This document shows, one piece after another, positions 1 to 12,100 of a stretch of 31,287 bases of DNA. The stretch comes from Acanthaster planci (taxonomy: Eukaryota; Echinodermata; Asteroidea; Valvatida; Acanthasteridae). The translations under genes and the position numbers were made by a program. The stretch's first letter is position 1; each line of letters begins with the position of its first letter. The notes under the pieces were generated by a model. That model had not been told where the DNA came from and made no database searches. It worked only from the letters and a program-made list of their open reading frames with translations. Where the stretch lies: NCBI RefSeq assembly GCF_001949145.1, contig NW_019091378.1, forward strand, positions 861,986-893,272, given 5' to 3'.

Positions 1-408
1 GCAATGGGCAGTTTCAAAGCTGAGCTTCTCAAAGAAATGAAAGATCAAGTGGAGTCCCTGCGCGAGAAACCTGTCGATGGAGGGGAGGGCTCCGTAAATG
101 GGGAGTCACACCCTTCCCTCACCGTCCTCGAGATTGGGGTGGGCGCGGGGGCTAACTTCAAGTACTACCCTGATGGCACCTCGGTGATTGCCGTCGAACC
201 GAACAAGAATTTTGCGTCGTATTTGGAGCAGAACGTGGCCGAGCACTTCCCCCGCGTGCGCCTGGAGCGTACGGTGGTGGCCTTTGGAGAGGACCTACGG
301 GGCCACGTGGATGACTGCAGTGTGGACGCCGTGGTCATCACATTGGTCCTGTGCAGCGTCCAGGATGTTGATGCTGTAATACGGGAGGTCAAGCGAGTGC
401 TAAAACCT
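1..408 (+). CDS. METTL7A: METTL7-like exon (5' end outside window)
   Basis: The frame runs from base 1 (codon GCA) to CTA AAA CCT at 408, followed by the strong donor GTAAGT at 409. It carries the SAM-binding core. The reading continues four residues into intron sequence before random codons appear, which marks the exon end. The phase at the junction is 0. Confidence 0.9.
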
Positions 409-1689
409 GTAAGTTGTTATAGTTGTTGGCATAACTATCCATTGTTTAAATAAGAATTAACATTACATGATTTGGTGGGGATTTTGACTTGTGAAGTAAG
501 TTGAAGTAATAACTTCCAGACGTTCTCCAATCTCCAACTACTATATTTTCCCTGATGCTTCATTCACCATTCTATCACAGCACAGAGGAAGGAACAGAGC
601 ATCAATGGACATAATGGATGTGTTACGCCCCAACTATAGCATCAGTCCCAACTATAGTTTGGCCAGCCCAACTACAGCAGAGAGGTCCTGTGTGCCCAGC
701 ATGTGCCAAAGTCATATTGTTTACAAATGTCATGTCATTGGTCATAGGGCTAAGTGCCACATTTTTGATGAATTGTGTCAAGTGTGAGACATATTGACTT
801 AGATAATGTTGAGACATTTCCCACAGACATTGGTCAACAATAGTTGGGCCAGCCCAACTGCAGCACTACAGTTGGGGCGTTACAGATGTAAGTGGCAAAA
901 GGGGCTGTGGCATGGTTACAAATAAATGGATTAATTTCAAAGGCCAATCCCAAAATTAATTCCCCTTTTCAAAACAATTTTTTTAAAAGGGTGATTGGCT
1001 GATGGTACCCTCTGTCCCAACTGTAGTTGGGACCAGTTTTATATTCGAGTCCATCACAATTGTCCTTTCACAAGTCCTTTCTCACAAGTCCCTTCAAAAG
1101 GTCAGTCATGAGTAACGGGGTCAACAATCACCAACATATGCCTTTGTCACATCTCATTTGAATTGCTTGTGAAAATGGCTCAAGACTGAATGACTTCTGA
1201 TGGACTTGCATGTACAGGGACTTGCAGGGACGCTCCCAACTGTAGTGTGACCTGATGCTGTACATGTAGTTGGGACGTGACAATTGCACGGTGATGGACA
1301 GATGGCAACATGATCAATCAAAAGTGCAGCGTGATTGACCCATCAGGTTTCAGTAATCACACCCAACGTGTACGTTCTCAATTATTTTGCTCACATTGCC
1401 ATTCATTTTTTTTTTGGACCAGGATGGCAAGTTTTATTTCTTGGAGCACGTGGCCGCAGATCCCCAAACGTGGACCAGCACCCTGCAGTGGGTCATTCAG
1501 CCGATCTGGTCCTATTTCGGCGACGGCTGCCAACTGACAAGGAAGATATCGGCTGAAGTTGATCGCGCCGGCTTCTGTAAGGTCCACCACCAGCGGTTCC
1601 GGGCTCACCCCAAATTTCCCCGAGTGTTACGCCCCCACCTGATGGGGGTTGCAACCAAGTCGGTCTCCTCAGCATCGCAGAGTTGCTGA
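1..1689 (+). CDS. METTL7A: METTL7/TMT1-like thiol methyltransferase, 3' part (two exons, 5' truncated by window)
   Basis: This is the carboxy-terminal part of a METTL7 family class I SAM-dependent methyltransferase, spliced from 1-408 and 1423-1689. Vertebrate METTL7A and METTL7B (TMT1A and TMT1B) are anchored in ER or lipid-droplet membranes by an amino-terminal segment and methylate small thiols. That segment would lie left of the window. Visible here are the SAM-binding motif I (LEIGVGAGANFKYY), an acidic residue ending the second strand (IAVEPN), the SVDAVVITLVLCSV strand, and the family-typical tail FYFLEHVA, then GDGCQLTR, then LRPH near the end. About 225 residues are present, against roughly 244 for the full human protein. 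The frame is open from base 1 and the residues before MGSF fit the family, so the ATG at 4 is probably not the start. The usual Pro-Gly-Gly at the exon junction reads Pro-Asp-Gly. The paralogue (A or B) cannot be decided; orthology rests on recalled family motifs, not a search. Confidence 0.93.
409..1422 (+). other. METTL7-like intron with TIR element remnants
   Basis: This is a 1014 bp intron with GTAAGT donor and a polypyrimidine-CCAG acceptor. It contains a 264 bp terminal-inverted-repeat element (621-884). It also holds a perfect palindrome made of CCCAACTGTAGTTGGG near 1015, and a second pair of related half-palindromes near 1229-1282. A stretch from about 1050 to 1230 carries repeated CACAAGTCC on its left and inverted GGACTTG on its right. 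No coding potential was found. Confidence 0.7.
621..884. mobile_element. Short non-autonomous DNA transposon (MITE-like) in METTL7 intron
   Basis: The left end TGTTACGCCCCAACTATAG (621-639) is the imperfect inverse of the right end CTACAGTTGGGGCGTTACA (866-884). Both ends are flanked by GATG, a candidate 4 bp target-site duplication. Just inside are further copies of the half-site GGCCAGCCCAACT, giving subterminal palindromes. The 264 bp length and lack of any open frame fit a MITE. The superfamily cannot be named from this. Confidence 0.7.
1423..1689 (+). CDS. METTL7A: METTL7-like terminal exon
   Basis: The acceptor is a T-rich tract ending in CCAG at 1419-1422, and the exon opens with GAT GGC AAG (DGK). 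It encodes FYFLEHVAADPQTW, then GDGCQLTRKI, then LRPHLMGVATK, matching the METTL7 carboxy terminus, plus about ten extra Ser-rich residues ending in SC. The stop TGA is at 1687-1689. The 267 bp length is exactly 89 codons including the stop, consistent with phase 0 from the previous exon. Confidence 0.92.
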   Translation, partial: DGKFYFLEHVAADPQTWTSTLQWVIQPIWSYFGDGCQLTRKISAEVDRAGFCKVHHQRFRAHPKFPRVLRPHLMGVATKSVSSASQSC

Positions 1690-2230
1690 ATGAAAAGGGG
1701 GCGAGGATGTCATTGTAAAAGGGAATTCATTCCACAGAAGCTGCTATAAAAAGGGAGGATGAGTTAAAAAAATGTGAACAGAACTTGTCATCTGATTGAT
1801 GAAATAGGGATTTGTACACAATTCTCCATCCCAATGTGTAAAGTGTGTGCAGTCATCAATTGTCATTTTAAACCAAAGTGGTCATAACAGAACATGTTTT
1901 CACAGTTGCAATATTTGAAAACTGTGCACTCTTTATGCGACTTGATGAAAGCCAATTTTTATATGTACATGTGAGTAGCTATTAAAGAAGTTTTATTCTG
2001 ATCAAACAATCTGGGGGACCAGTCGCTGCCAAAATGGAGAAAAGGGGGAATTATATTTACAAGTTAAAATGTGGAGGACAGTCGTCAACATTGCAGCTTT
2101 CAATTTTTTTATTTAGACAAGTGCTATTGCTCATGGTTCACATGCTTTGTAAAGTATCATAGTAACCTTTTCTAATAAATGGAAATTCTAGTTTTCATTC
2201 CAATTTTTATACATCTCATTTTTCTCTTAC
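1690..2230 (+). other. METTL7-like probable 3' UTR
   Basis: AT-rich DNA follows the TGA stop. A canonical AATAAA lies at 2174-2179 and an ATTAAA at about 1980; either could end the transcript. There is no RNA evidence, so the end is inferred. Confidence 0.35.
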
Positions 2231-5200
2231 ATTTACTGCCATTCCTGTTGTTTCAAAAAGATTAATTGAATGTTAATTCTGCAAAAACGTTTGAATGTGA
2301 CATTTGTTATCCAGTCACGTGTTACATGCATTTCTGTATGCATGTGTAGGAAGTGAAAGATCGCAACACCACAATCTTATTTTAGAATGTTTGCCTTTCT
2401 GCCTGTGCTGTTCGTGGTGCGTTTTTACAAACCTTAAGAGTGACCAAAATAAGAGTAGCATTTTAAGTAGCTTGAAGATGTATAAGTAGTCAAGTATTAC
2501 TTTCTTTGTAATCATTGCATACGTGTACATGTATGTTTCATTCAGTAGTGGTTTTTTTTAGCATGAGTATTGCATTTTTACTTGCATTTGTGTGCCAAAG
2601 GGGATTCCGGTGATTTGTAAATGTTTGTATTGACAGACAACTCTCCTATTTGTGATGGGATCTGGGAAACCCTATTATGGTTTTAAATTTGTCCATTTGT
2701 TAACTATCAAATGAATGAGTCACTGTGCTGTTTTCCAAACTGTTTCATTCCTAGGTTCTAGGTCATCTGTAACTTGAATTAAGCTCTCGGGAAGTGACAA
2801 AATCCAGCTGACTGCATTTTTGGAAAGCTTTAAAATTCTGAGTAAACCCTTTTGAGATTACACAAAATTTAGTGATTGAAAGATGGCAAACTTAAGTTGT
2901 AGTTCATCATTCAAACAAGATCAGTTGGATATTGACAATTAAAATGGTAACCAAATTTCAAATTTGACTCCTTTCCAATAAAGAGAGGGGAGGGGACTGT
3001 CGACAGGTTTTCCCAGATTGCATCACATTTCTCACTGCGCCAGACCATGCTGCATCCAAAACTTAAAGCTCTGGCTGGCTATGACACGCTGGTGGCTGGA
3101 GCTGCAAGCGTTTGGCTTCCATGGGCGCTGGCTTTATTACTAGGTTTGAATAAAACTTGGACAACCAGAGTTTCTTTGTGCAAACAGTGCCAATCTGTTG
3201 GGCTAGAACCTGGGGCGGCTGGTGGGTGTGTTGATGGTATGTGCCAAGGGTTGACCTTAGGGTGCCACCATGGGAAAAGATGGGGTAGTGCAGAAAACAA
3301 GTGGAAACATCTAACTCAAAGCAAGGTGCTACATCTTGCAGTGGTGTGCAACTTTCTCTGTTCAACCACAAGCTATTTCACACACTTCCTCCATTTTCTG
3401 GCACACCCATTCAGAAGAGTGGGCACATTTTTCCTGAGATTTTCTTGTTCCATTGATCAATAATTTTGATATTTTCCAAGAGTCAATACTAGCCAAACGG
3501 AAGATTTGCATCTAGATGAGGTATTCAGTGTTCATCCGTTTTTTAACTGTTGCTAATATTTTGTCATGTCTGTATCAGAAGTGTGTGATTAAAAGATTCA
3601 CGGGAAGTGTGATTCAGTGTTTTAAGTACCATCATTTGAAGTATAGAGGACACAATGGGACTCTAATTGGTTGGGTAAAACTGTAAAATCTTTTGTGCTT
3701 TCTCTGAAGTTACCCACTTCAAGAAGGGCCCTCCTATTGTGTCCGCCATGCTTCGAAATGGACTTTTGAGATAAATCATTGTACAATTAAATTAACACGA
3801 CATTTTTATATTAAAAACTCCCTTCAAACGAGTTTGCCGATGTCTCTCCACTTTTATTATTCATTAGTGTTCAAATTAAAATGTGAACGTGTAACCGAAA
3901 GAATTAATTTGGCAAGACAAGAAACAACATTCTTTTGCATGGACTGACGGTAACAATTACACAAACATTAATCTTTGAATTTTAACTTTGTTAGTATAAC
4001 ACGTGGTAGGTTAACTTACATCTCTGGGCGAAGACACAGCTCAAAAACGCTGAGAAATTAGAAAAAAGAAAAACAGAAGACACGAACCCTTAATTATCAA
4101 GCTGCCAAGCAATGTCAAAAGAAAAATTGGAGCCGATTTCAGCAAGAAGCAATTCTAGAACACAATTTCATTTCAGATACGAGAAAAATTCACAGAAATG
4201 AATCTCTGTGTCGAAGGAATGTGCATAGTAGCAATGGGACATCACACAGTGATAGCAGTTACATGTATTTACTTTCTCTCAAAACAAACCAGTTCTGTCT
4301 GTCCATTCGGATGTTTTCTCTTACAAGGAAATCTGCGTGCATCCCTTCCAGTTTGTCCGGTCAGATTTAAAATCAGTTCTGCAAAAAATTACCACTGAAC
4401 ACTTTGAGGAAACTCTCCATAAACCATACACTTCTGCAGTTTATGTTTGGCAACGGTTTCAAAATATACGCTTACGTAGCTGAGGCCTTAAAATAAATGT
4501 GGTCGATTCCATACAGGAACTGATTACCCAGCGTTTCAAATGTTGATCCCCTGCTTGTCAATAAACAGAAAGACATCATTTTAACTTTCAGTACAGCTTT
4601 TAGTATGGATTCTCCTATCCGTCCCGTTTTCTTTAAATAATAGCATGGGTGGATATTCGTGTTTGCAAAATTTGTTATTAAAAAAACAAAGAAAGTTATA
4701 TACCAAGGAAATATCCACAAATTACACAACAATGTCGCCATTACAGGTGATAAGATATGTAATACTTTTTCCTTTCAATGAATACAATGGCTTTGGCAAA
4801 TGTGATCCAATCGAACAAAATGAGTCTTAAGGTTATTCTTTCAGTAACTTGGTTTTACTTTGCATGAGAAATATTAAGCTCTTCGTGATGATGCATCTTT
4901 CAGTCTGACATCCTGTTGAAACTGGAAACTACATGGGAGAAAATTATTAAGAGTTCCTGGTGATTTACAGTGTGCAAGCTTCTATCAAAAGCCTTTAACT
5001 CAGAATTAGCTAAAGCGATTTATGACTCATTTGTAAAATTGGGTTGCACATTAGCAGCTGCTTGATATAACTGACAAAGCGCAAGACTCTTCTGAAGTCC
5101 TTCAGTCACTGGCCTTTTTTCAAAACTGGACTGTTGCTCTTGCTGCAGCTTCATGTCTGGCTAAGCAGAATCACATGCAGGCATTTTTATGCTCAGACCA

Positions 5201-8200
5201 AAATTTAATGAAGGCTCCCATCTTTGCCTCCTTTTCACATGATTTGATGTTCACAGAAAAAAACCAGAGAAAAGATGCAAAGAGAGCCAGAATTCCAAAA
5301 TTACTGACCCGCTTGAAGCTCGAATCCCAAAATCACAAAGACACAATCTGAGAAATGACTGATACTGAAGTTATCCAAAGAGGTTGATATAAAGCAAAAT
5401 CTATCTTTGATCAACAGAATGCGAGTAACGCAACAAATGATCACACGTCCAGCTGCAAATCTGATATCAAATTTACCCGGAAGGAAGAAGGAGTTCCTAC
5501 AAATTGCGGTGTGTTTCCAGAATCTGAACAGATCAGTCTGGACCCTGACCCTCCCAGATCCTGCCAAATTCACCAGGAGGTTTTAAGAGGATATTTCCCA
5601 GGAGCTAGGTTTCTATAAATACATGTAGTTTGACGCTCCTCGAAGATTTAAGTACAAAGTGCAAATGATTTCCTGAAAAGTGGAAGATCTTGTAGATTCT
5701 TGAGACAATCATGAAACTTTAAGGGGTATTATCAAATGAAACTCAAAAACAGGATTTCACTCAAAACAATATCAAATACAACATTTTCCATATTAAAGAC
5801 AAGAATAGTGCACCTATCATTTATCAACCCCCTTTCCCATGGCTGCCTCGCCTAAAACATGAAGACTGAGATTTTTGATGTGACCAAAAATCTCTACCCG
5901 GGGACCCCTACCAAGACTAAAGCCCAACATAGGGCATGGCCAAGCAACAGGGGAGGGGAGATATTGACTGGTGTTTTATTCCTGCAATTTTTTTAACCCA
6001 AATGGCAAATAATTGTTTTCCGGCTCAAAAACTACACACACGAGCACTGGTCAGTCTTATTCTTAAAATTTCCAGTTGAATCTGTAAAAAATATACTTAT
6101 ATTTTGTAAAACAATTATACCCAAATATCATTTCTCCAATCACGTTTGAAAATCTTTACGAAAAATATTTACACTTATCTTACATTCTACAAGAGTTAAA
6201 AGTCAGATTCCAAAAATTACTCCCTCTGCCTATAAGCTTAAAATATAGTCTAAAAGTGCTAGAAAGAACGGAAAAATCACTAATTTCACAAAAACTCTAC
6301 GCTACTCAATATATGAACTGTAATGCAGACATGTAATACTGGACTTGACTTCTTCAAGTTCTCAGATATAATCTCTCCCATGTTTAATTCTCGTATATCT
6401 ATTTCCCTTTTATTTACACTTTTTTGTTTAACGAAAATCTAATACCTGTCCTTATTTTTCTGTACATCTTAACAAAATTTACAATGTGCATGCACGATTC
6501 AGTAGTGCAAGAATTTTTCTAATTGGAAATGTTTGGGAAATTACAAATGTCACACACTTATCATTGTGTTTCAAAAATTATATTTCTTGAATCACGTTAT
6601 AACTTGTAGCAATTTTTTTTTTGAGGTAAGCTTTAATTTTTACAGCAGAAATTTACCTGATTGAAAATTCTTCTAAATCCATTTTGACAAAGAAACAGAA
6701 GTACAGAGTAGCAAACATACCTTTCAATTTGATTTTCTCAAATAAAGAAAGGGAAGTAAATCATGAGTTGCTATTTATAAATGGCATACGACAGTTTGCG
6801 TTGGCTGCCCTTTTGAAAAGAAGTGGAGGGCCTGTGAAATGAAATGTCACAAAAGATGTGTTCTGTCCTGTTTTAATGCAGGGCAAAAAATAACAGGGTC
6901 TTCGATTTCTACCAAAAATTCAAGAGAAATGCTACTTTTTCAAAACTTGTCTAGACACCTGGGGGCGCTATTGCTGTGATGCATCAAGATACATAAGCCA
7001 CATCCATTACCATGGCTGGTGGCTGGTAATTACAAGTATGCCGATGGAAGTCGCTAATTGGCGGCCCATCACACTTATGCTATACCCAGCTGCGCTCACT
7101 TGATTCACATACAATTTTTTTTAGTGCATGTGTAAAATCTAAATGTTAATAAAAAGGGCCCGAAATGAGCATCAATTTCTTGATGCCATAACTTGATTGG
7201 CCAAATGACTGGCTGTCGTGCATGGAATGAACGAGGCAACAGAAAACGTCCGAGAAATGACGGCTGCCTGTTTACAAGCGTTCTTGTTCCCACCAGTGTA
7301 CCCTGCCTATCGCCCTCCTAAAAAAGGTCCAAACCGGGTGATCAAATCACTCACAACAGTGGAAAGCCAAGGCTCAGATCACACTTTCTGTTTTTTGGGT
7401 TTTTTTAATGGCTTAATTCCAACTGCACCACATCTCATGTTCAATTTATAATGACTCAGGCCGGACAGCTCATCGTTTCACACGCGACTGTGCTGGTACA
7501 ACTCATCACCAACACACACAAAAAAAGAGAATTACTAGCTCAGTTGGTTTACAGCTAATCCCACAATCCTTTAAGCCAATTTTGATTAAACCCACACCCA
7601 TATCTTATCAGAACATTGCATCTATGACCTTGAGTTTACCATGGAATATATACGACTCTCTTTTCAGAAACTGGTAAGTTTCCTGTACCCAAATGTTATA
7701 GAAAGATTAATTTGGCACGAATAGTTCCTCTATACCAAAAAACATGAATGGAATGAAATCAGAAGAACTGAGTGCAATTTCTGTTTCTGTACTACATTCA
7801 AATTGTGTATAGATATTACCGGAATGTCTTGAATCCAGTTTAACCCTTCGAAAACTCTTAACATTCTGTCGTCTCACCAGAATTTACTGGTATATGATAA
7901 AAACTACAGGCCAAAACACACAACATAACCTTCTGGTACTGGTAAGGCACCACTCACTTTCTCAGTAGGTTAAATAATCATATTTTTGAGCAATAATGCT
8001 CTCTAGGTCTCAACCCATAATCTGTGCTCTGTACCCCCAACTGCGGAGTTAGCACACACGAGAACTTACATAACATGCCTAGTGGACATTCCCTTATTCT
8101 TATGCAGTTAAGATAACTTGGTGAAAAGGCTCATTTTTCTTTGAACTTTGAACACAATTCGCAGCTGGATTGTTGTAAAATATTTCCTCGACTGTTTTCC

Positions 8201-8934
8201 TGCCTTCTACGACTGATGACCCTAACCGCAAGTTGCCTCTAAACTTTTTTCAAAGAAGGGGAAACGTCCTGTGGGCATGGGTACGTCCACAGACAGAACA
8301 TCTTCCCTTCCTGCATTATAAAGACACCTTTTGCTCACAAGTCCACACTAGCTATATAAGGTTACTGCACTGCACTGCCTTTCAAAACCTTCATAATCTC
8401 CACAGTGGTAACCTTAGGGCAAGCAGTTAGACTCTTCTCCAGGATCCACTACACTCCCAGCATGCTGCTGGACCTCAGACCCTTGCATTGTGATTCTCCC
8501 TGACGCAGCTAGTGAAACTTTTTAGCTCCTTGCCGCTGAGGGGGTAAATTTGTTGGCTGAGAACACTCTTTTGAATACTAAGCTCAGCCTACAAGGATTA
8601 CAACGTCAAGCTTTCTTTTACGGTCAGGGTGCTCATTTGACAGAAAAGAAGAAATTTCAGCATAACCTATGTAGACACCAATCCATTTGGTTGTAAACAG
8701 GAAAAACTGTTGTGAACAGTTGAATCCAAGTTGAAGTCATCATCCCTAGTATAGTCGTGCTCCATGAAGAAATCCTTGTGTTAACCATGAAAACTGCAAA
8801 GCTGCTCGTAAAAAAGTAGACATAAAAAAGTGCATTTTGGTATTGTTGCCAAAAGATGAGTCACAGTAAAAAAACTTGTTTAACCAAATATTGAAATTTG
8901 TAAAAACAAAAGCTTTAAAATGTTTCTACAGCTC
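2231..8934. other. Intergenic and 3' UTR DNA between convergent genes
   Basis: About 6.7 kb lies between the probable end of the METTL7-like transcript and the FHIP1 stop codon. Open frames here are short, unspliced and lack family motifs, including the 138-codon one at 3047-3463. The part nearest 8934 must include the FHIP1 3' UTR. Minus-strand poly(A) signal candidates are ATTAAA at 7404-7409 and 6872-6877, and AATAAA near 6409-6414. I see no tRNA, CRISPR, long tandem array or recognisable transposase. Confidence 0.5.
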
Positions 8935-9197
8935 TCATCTAAGCCCAAGTTCTTGTTCACTGAATGCCACCGCTTGCTCTTGCGAGATGGCTGCCAGTTC
9001 TTTGAGGAACTCGTCAAAGATCACGGCGCAGTAGACGGCATTGCGGGTCTTGAGTGACTCGTACTCTGCTGAGGCGGCCGGCTGCGCCATCCCAGCCTCA
9101 CTGATCTTGGCCAGCTTCTGCTTCTCGGCAGCACTCAGCGACTTGTTGCGTCGGTTGCCGCGACGAAGGAAATGGTCAAACGTGGACTTGTGCTTGG
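8935..9197 (-). CDS. FHIP1B: FHIP1 terminal coding exon
   Basis: The 263 bp exon follows acceptor CTTCCTGCAG (ending 9198); the first two bases CC complete a Thr codon. It encodes KHKSTFDHFLRRGNRRNKSL, then AAEKQKLAKISEAG, and the conserved YCAVIFDEFLKELAAISQEQ, ending GLR and TGA at 8935-8937. The very basic RRGNRRNK stretch next to helix-forming residues is a feature of the family tail. Confidence 0.92.
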
Positions 9198-12100
9198 CTG
9201 CAGGAAGGAATAAAAACTCAATACTTTTTTGTTTGTTACTCTAAAGATGAACAATGAAATTGACAGTTGGAGAAAACAGCCGCGCAGGACTGAATGGCTA
9301 GGTTAGTGGAGCGCTGACACGGTGCTCAGAGGTTACAGGTTCGAATCCTGACCAGTCAATATCTTTGTTTAAAATGTTTATTTTGTTTTATATAATTATT
9401 ACTAACATTACAGTTCTGGTGATTTTAACCAGGTAACAAAATTACCAGTTTGTTTGTAACTTCCATGATGGATAAAAATTGAATCTTGAGTGAACGCAGA
9501 GAGCACAAATAGGTAGGGCTTCCAAAAAACCGAGTAACCGTATCCACTATGTAGAACTTGTTGCTTTCAATGTAACCAAGTTTCCATTTCTGATATCAAA
9601 GACCGTATGAAGAACTGGGAGTGTTTTTTGTATTCACTGTACACATTCACTGTGAGGCTGCAAGCAGTGCAAAACTTCTGCCCTTTTTAAAGAAATGTTT
9701 CATTTTTTTTTTACTGAAAGTAACCAATCCTTTCTGATTCCCGTTACAAATTCACAAGCATTTGCTCCAACTTTCAGCTTATCCCTCCCCTCACTTTTTC
9801 CCGACAAAGAGTCCAATTTTCTCCTCCCAGAAAATTCCAAAAAGTGCATCGAAGGATTGTGAAAATCTGGCCCATAAAGTGACAAAGAAATTAAACACGT
9901 TGATGAAATTCGAGGTGTCTTTTTAATTTTTACTCTCTGCCATCCTGTCATCAGATGCATCCACATTACACTAGTGATTTGCAGAAAAACACCACTTTGA
10001 GCTGGATAACTTTGAGTAGAGCCCATGAGGTTGGAAGAAGTTCAAATCTGAATCCAGTCAATTTCTGAATTCATCATAATATCAAAGGATGTAATTTTGA
10101 AGAAATCTATCTCACTTAGGGTTCTCAGTGAGCTAGTCCTCGATCTCCCCAACTTCCCTGGATCCACGATTTCACTAAGAGAGCGCCCCCTGTAGGCAGA
10201 GTCACCCTCCTCCCGTAGGAAGAGGTAATCCTTGGCTCGGACCAGGAGGCTCTTGAACTCGGGCACCCTGGCAGCGTAGGGGTCCAGCCTGTTCCTGATG
10301 TTCGTCAAAATCTGATGGGAAAGCATTAAAATCAAAGACAAATTTTTTTTTGGATATACTGCTCTTATGAACATGCCCCTGTATAGAATACTGAAGTCAA
10401 CACATAACACACAATTGTGGGTGTAAAAGGCATTAGCTTGAGAACCAGCGAGTGAACCAACCCACGCAAAGGTACTCCATTTCCTGGTTCAATATTCTAC
10501 AGCAATATATGTCAATTGTCCAAACATTATAATAATATAGGTATTTATAAAGCACCTTTAACATAGACCAAAGCGCTGTACATCATTACTACCCTTCACT
10601 GGGCCCATGAAACATTCCAAATACCATCTCAGCTCCCTGGGGAGTATACAGTTCGATGAAGCCAATATTCGGCGCAAAGCGGCTAGATCAACTACAATAA
10701 CCATCGCTGCCCTCACAGGTACCCTATTACTCCTGGGTGGAGAGAGGCAATGAGATTATTTCACAGGACATATTTAATTCGCGCTGTTCAACTAGCCACT
10801 GTATTTTTGCATTGCATTGTGGGATACCTCCCTAGGTAACCGGCTCAGCGGGTCGGTTTCTTGGGCCAGAGCCCAAGTGAATGCAGAAGGCCAAGGGAGG
10901 GTCAAATCGAGCGCAGTCGCAGCTACCCAAGTAAGCGCGGGGAAGTAATCGAACACACTGAAGAGGACCCTATCTACAAAACGTGTGACTTGCAGATGCC
11001 CGGCTGCCTCACCTGGATGAGAGAGCGCACGCTGGGCTGGAACACCATGGAGGTATTGAGCAGGTAGGAGCGGAGCAGAGGTTGTGGGTAGTAGGCCAGC
11101 CGGGCGATGATGCCGGTCAGGAGGAGGTTGACATAGAAGGAGTTCTCCATCATGGTCTCTAGCCGTGCAAAGATGGCATCCATGAAGGGGCCTGCCATTC
11201 AGATGACAGCAAAATCAAGTTTGGTTCAGAAAATACCTGATGTTGATTAGTCTACAAATAACACATTTATGTGACACACTAAAACAAATTGAGACCGTCT
11301 AAACAATTCTGTTTTGCAGGACACATTTCACATAAACTGTACACTCGCATTTCAACTCATAGACATGAAACTCCAACAGCAGAAACAAAATTTAACGATG
11401 ATCCCCTCAGGAGTGTTTATGACCTATTTTAAAACAGATTCACCTGTTTTAGTCAGATTTCTGCTTCTAAACTGTGAAATTTCAGGATCAAATTTTGCTT
11501 TACATCAAACATGACTGAGCTGTCTAACATGACGCATGAACTATTTCAAAGGAAGGGTCCAAGAGCTTGGCAGGAAATGGCATGCAGCAGTGATGGAAAA
11601 AATTTGCGGAGCTGATCATGCTGCACAGCCCTCAACGGATCACGCACTGGACAATGTGAGTGGAGAAAAGAAATAATACCTGTTGTTGGTATGCCGATGG
11701 CTCTCCCAATGGGTGAGTACAGAGGCCTGGCCGAAGCTTCCTGCTTCAAAAGCTGCCTTGGTTTGGGGGACTGGGATGAGGATGCCCTTGGGGCTGAAGT
11801 GCCTGGTGCATTTGGACTTCGGTGAGTGTCACCAGCAGCAGAGTTGAACGCAGAAAAGTGATGTTCATTCAAGGAGCCACTGAGGGGTTCATCGGTGCCT
11901 GCTTCAGTGGTCTCAGATTCCAGTTGGCTGCGATTGGCACCGCTGCTAGAGTTGGCTTGCCGATTGGCCGGCGACGATGTTATATCTTTTGGGGCACTGA
12001 AACCGAGGGCATCTAGGATCTGACTGGCCTCGTTGACCACGCCCTCCCCACCCGCTGCCGAGTCTCCCTTGGGCCGGCCCCCTTTGGGGGAGAACTCAAT

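Noticed and set aside
4-453. ATG at position 4 as the METTL7 start codon and extension to 453
   Set aside because: The frame is open from base 1 and the membrane-anchor region is missing, so the exon continues left. Codons after 408 are intron behind a GTAAGT donor.
3047-3463. 138-codon plus-strand open frame in the intergenic region
   Set aside because: No recognised domain, no splice context and a competing frame on the other strand. It looks like a chance frame.
9288-9357. Functional tRNA gene
   Set aside because: The B box is perfect, but the anticodon arm has a wrong loop size, the D arm is weak and no Pol III terminator follows directly. It was called a SINE head instead.
11546-11679. 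Continuation of the FHIP1 large open frame beyond 11680
   Set aside because: A GTATTA donor at 11679 joins in phase to the conserved GPFMDAIF exon. The read-through peptide has no family similarity and is intron.
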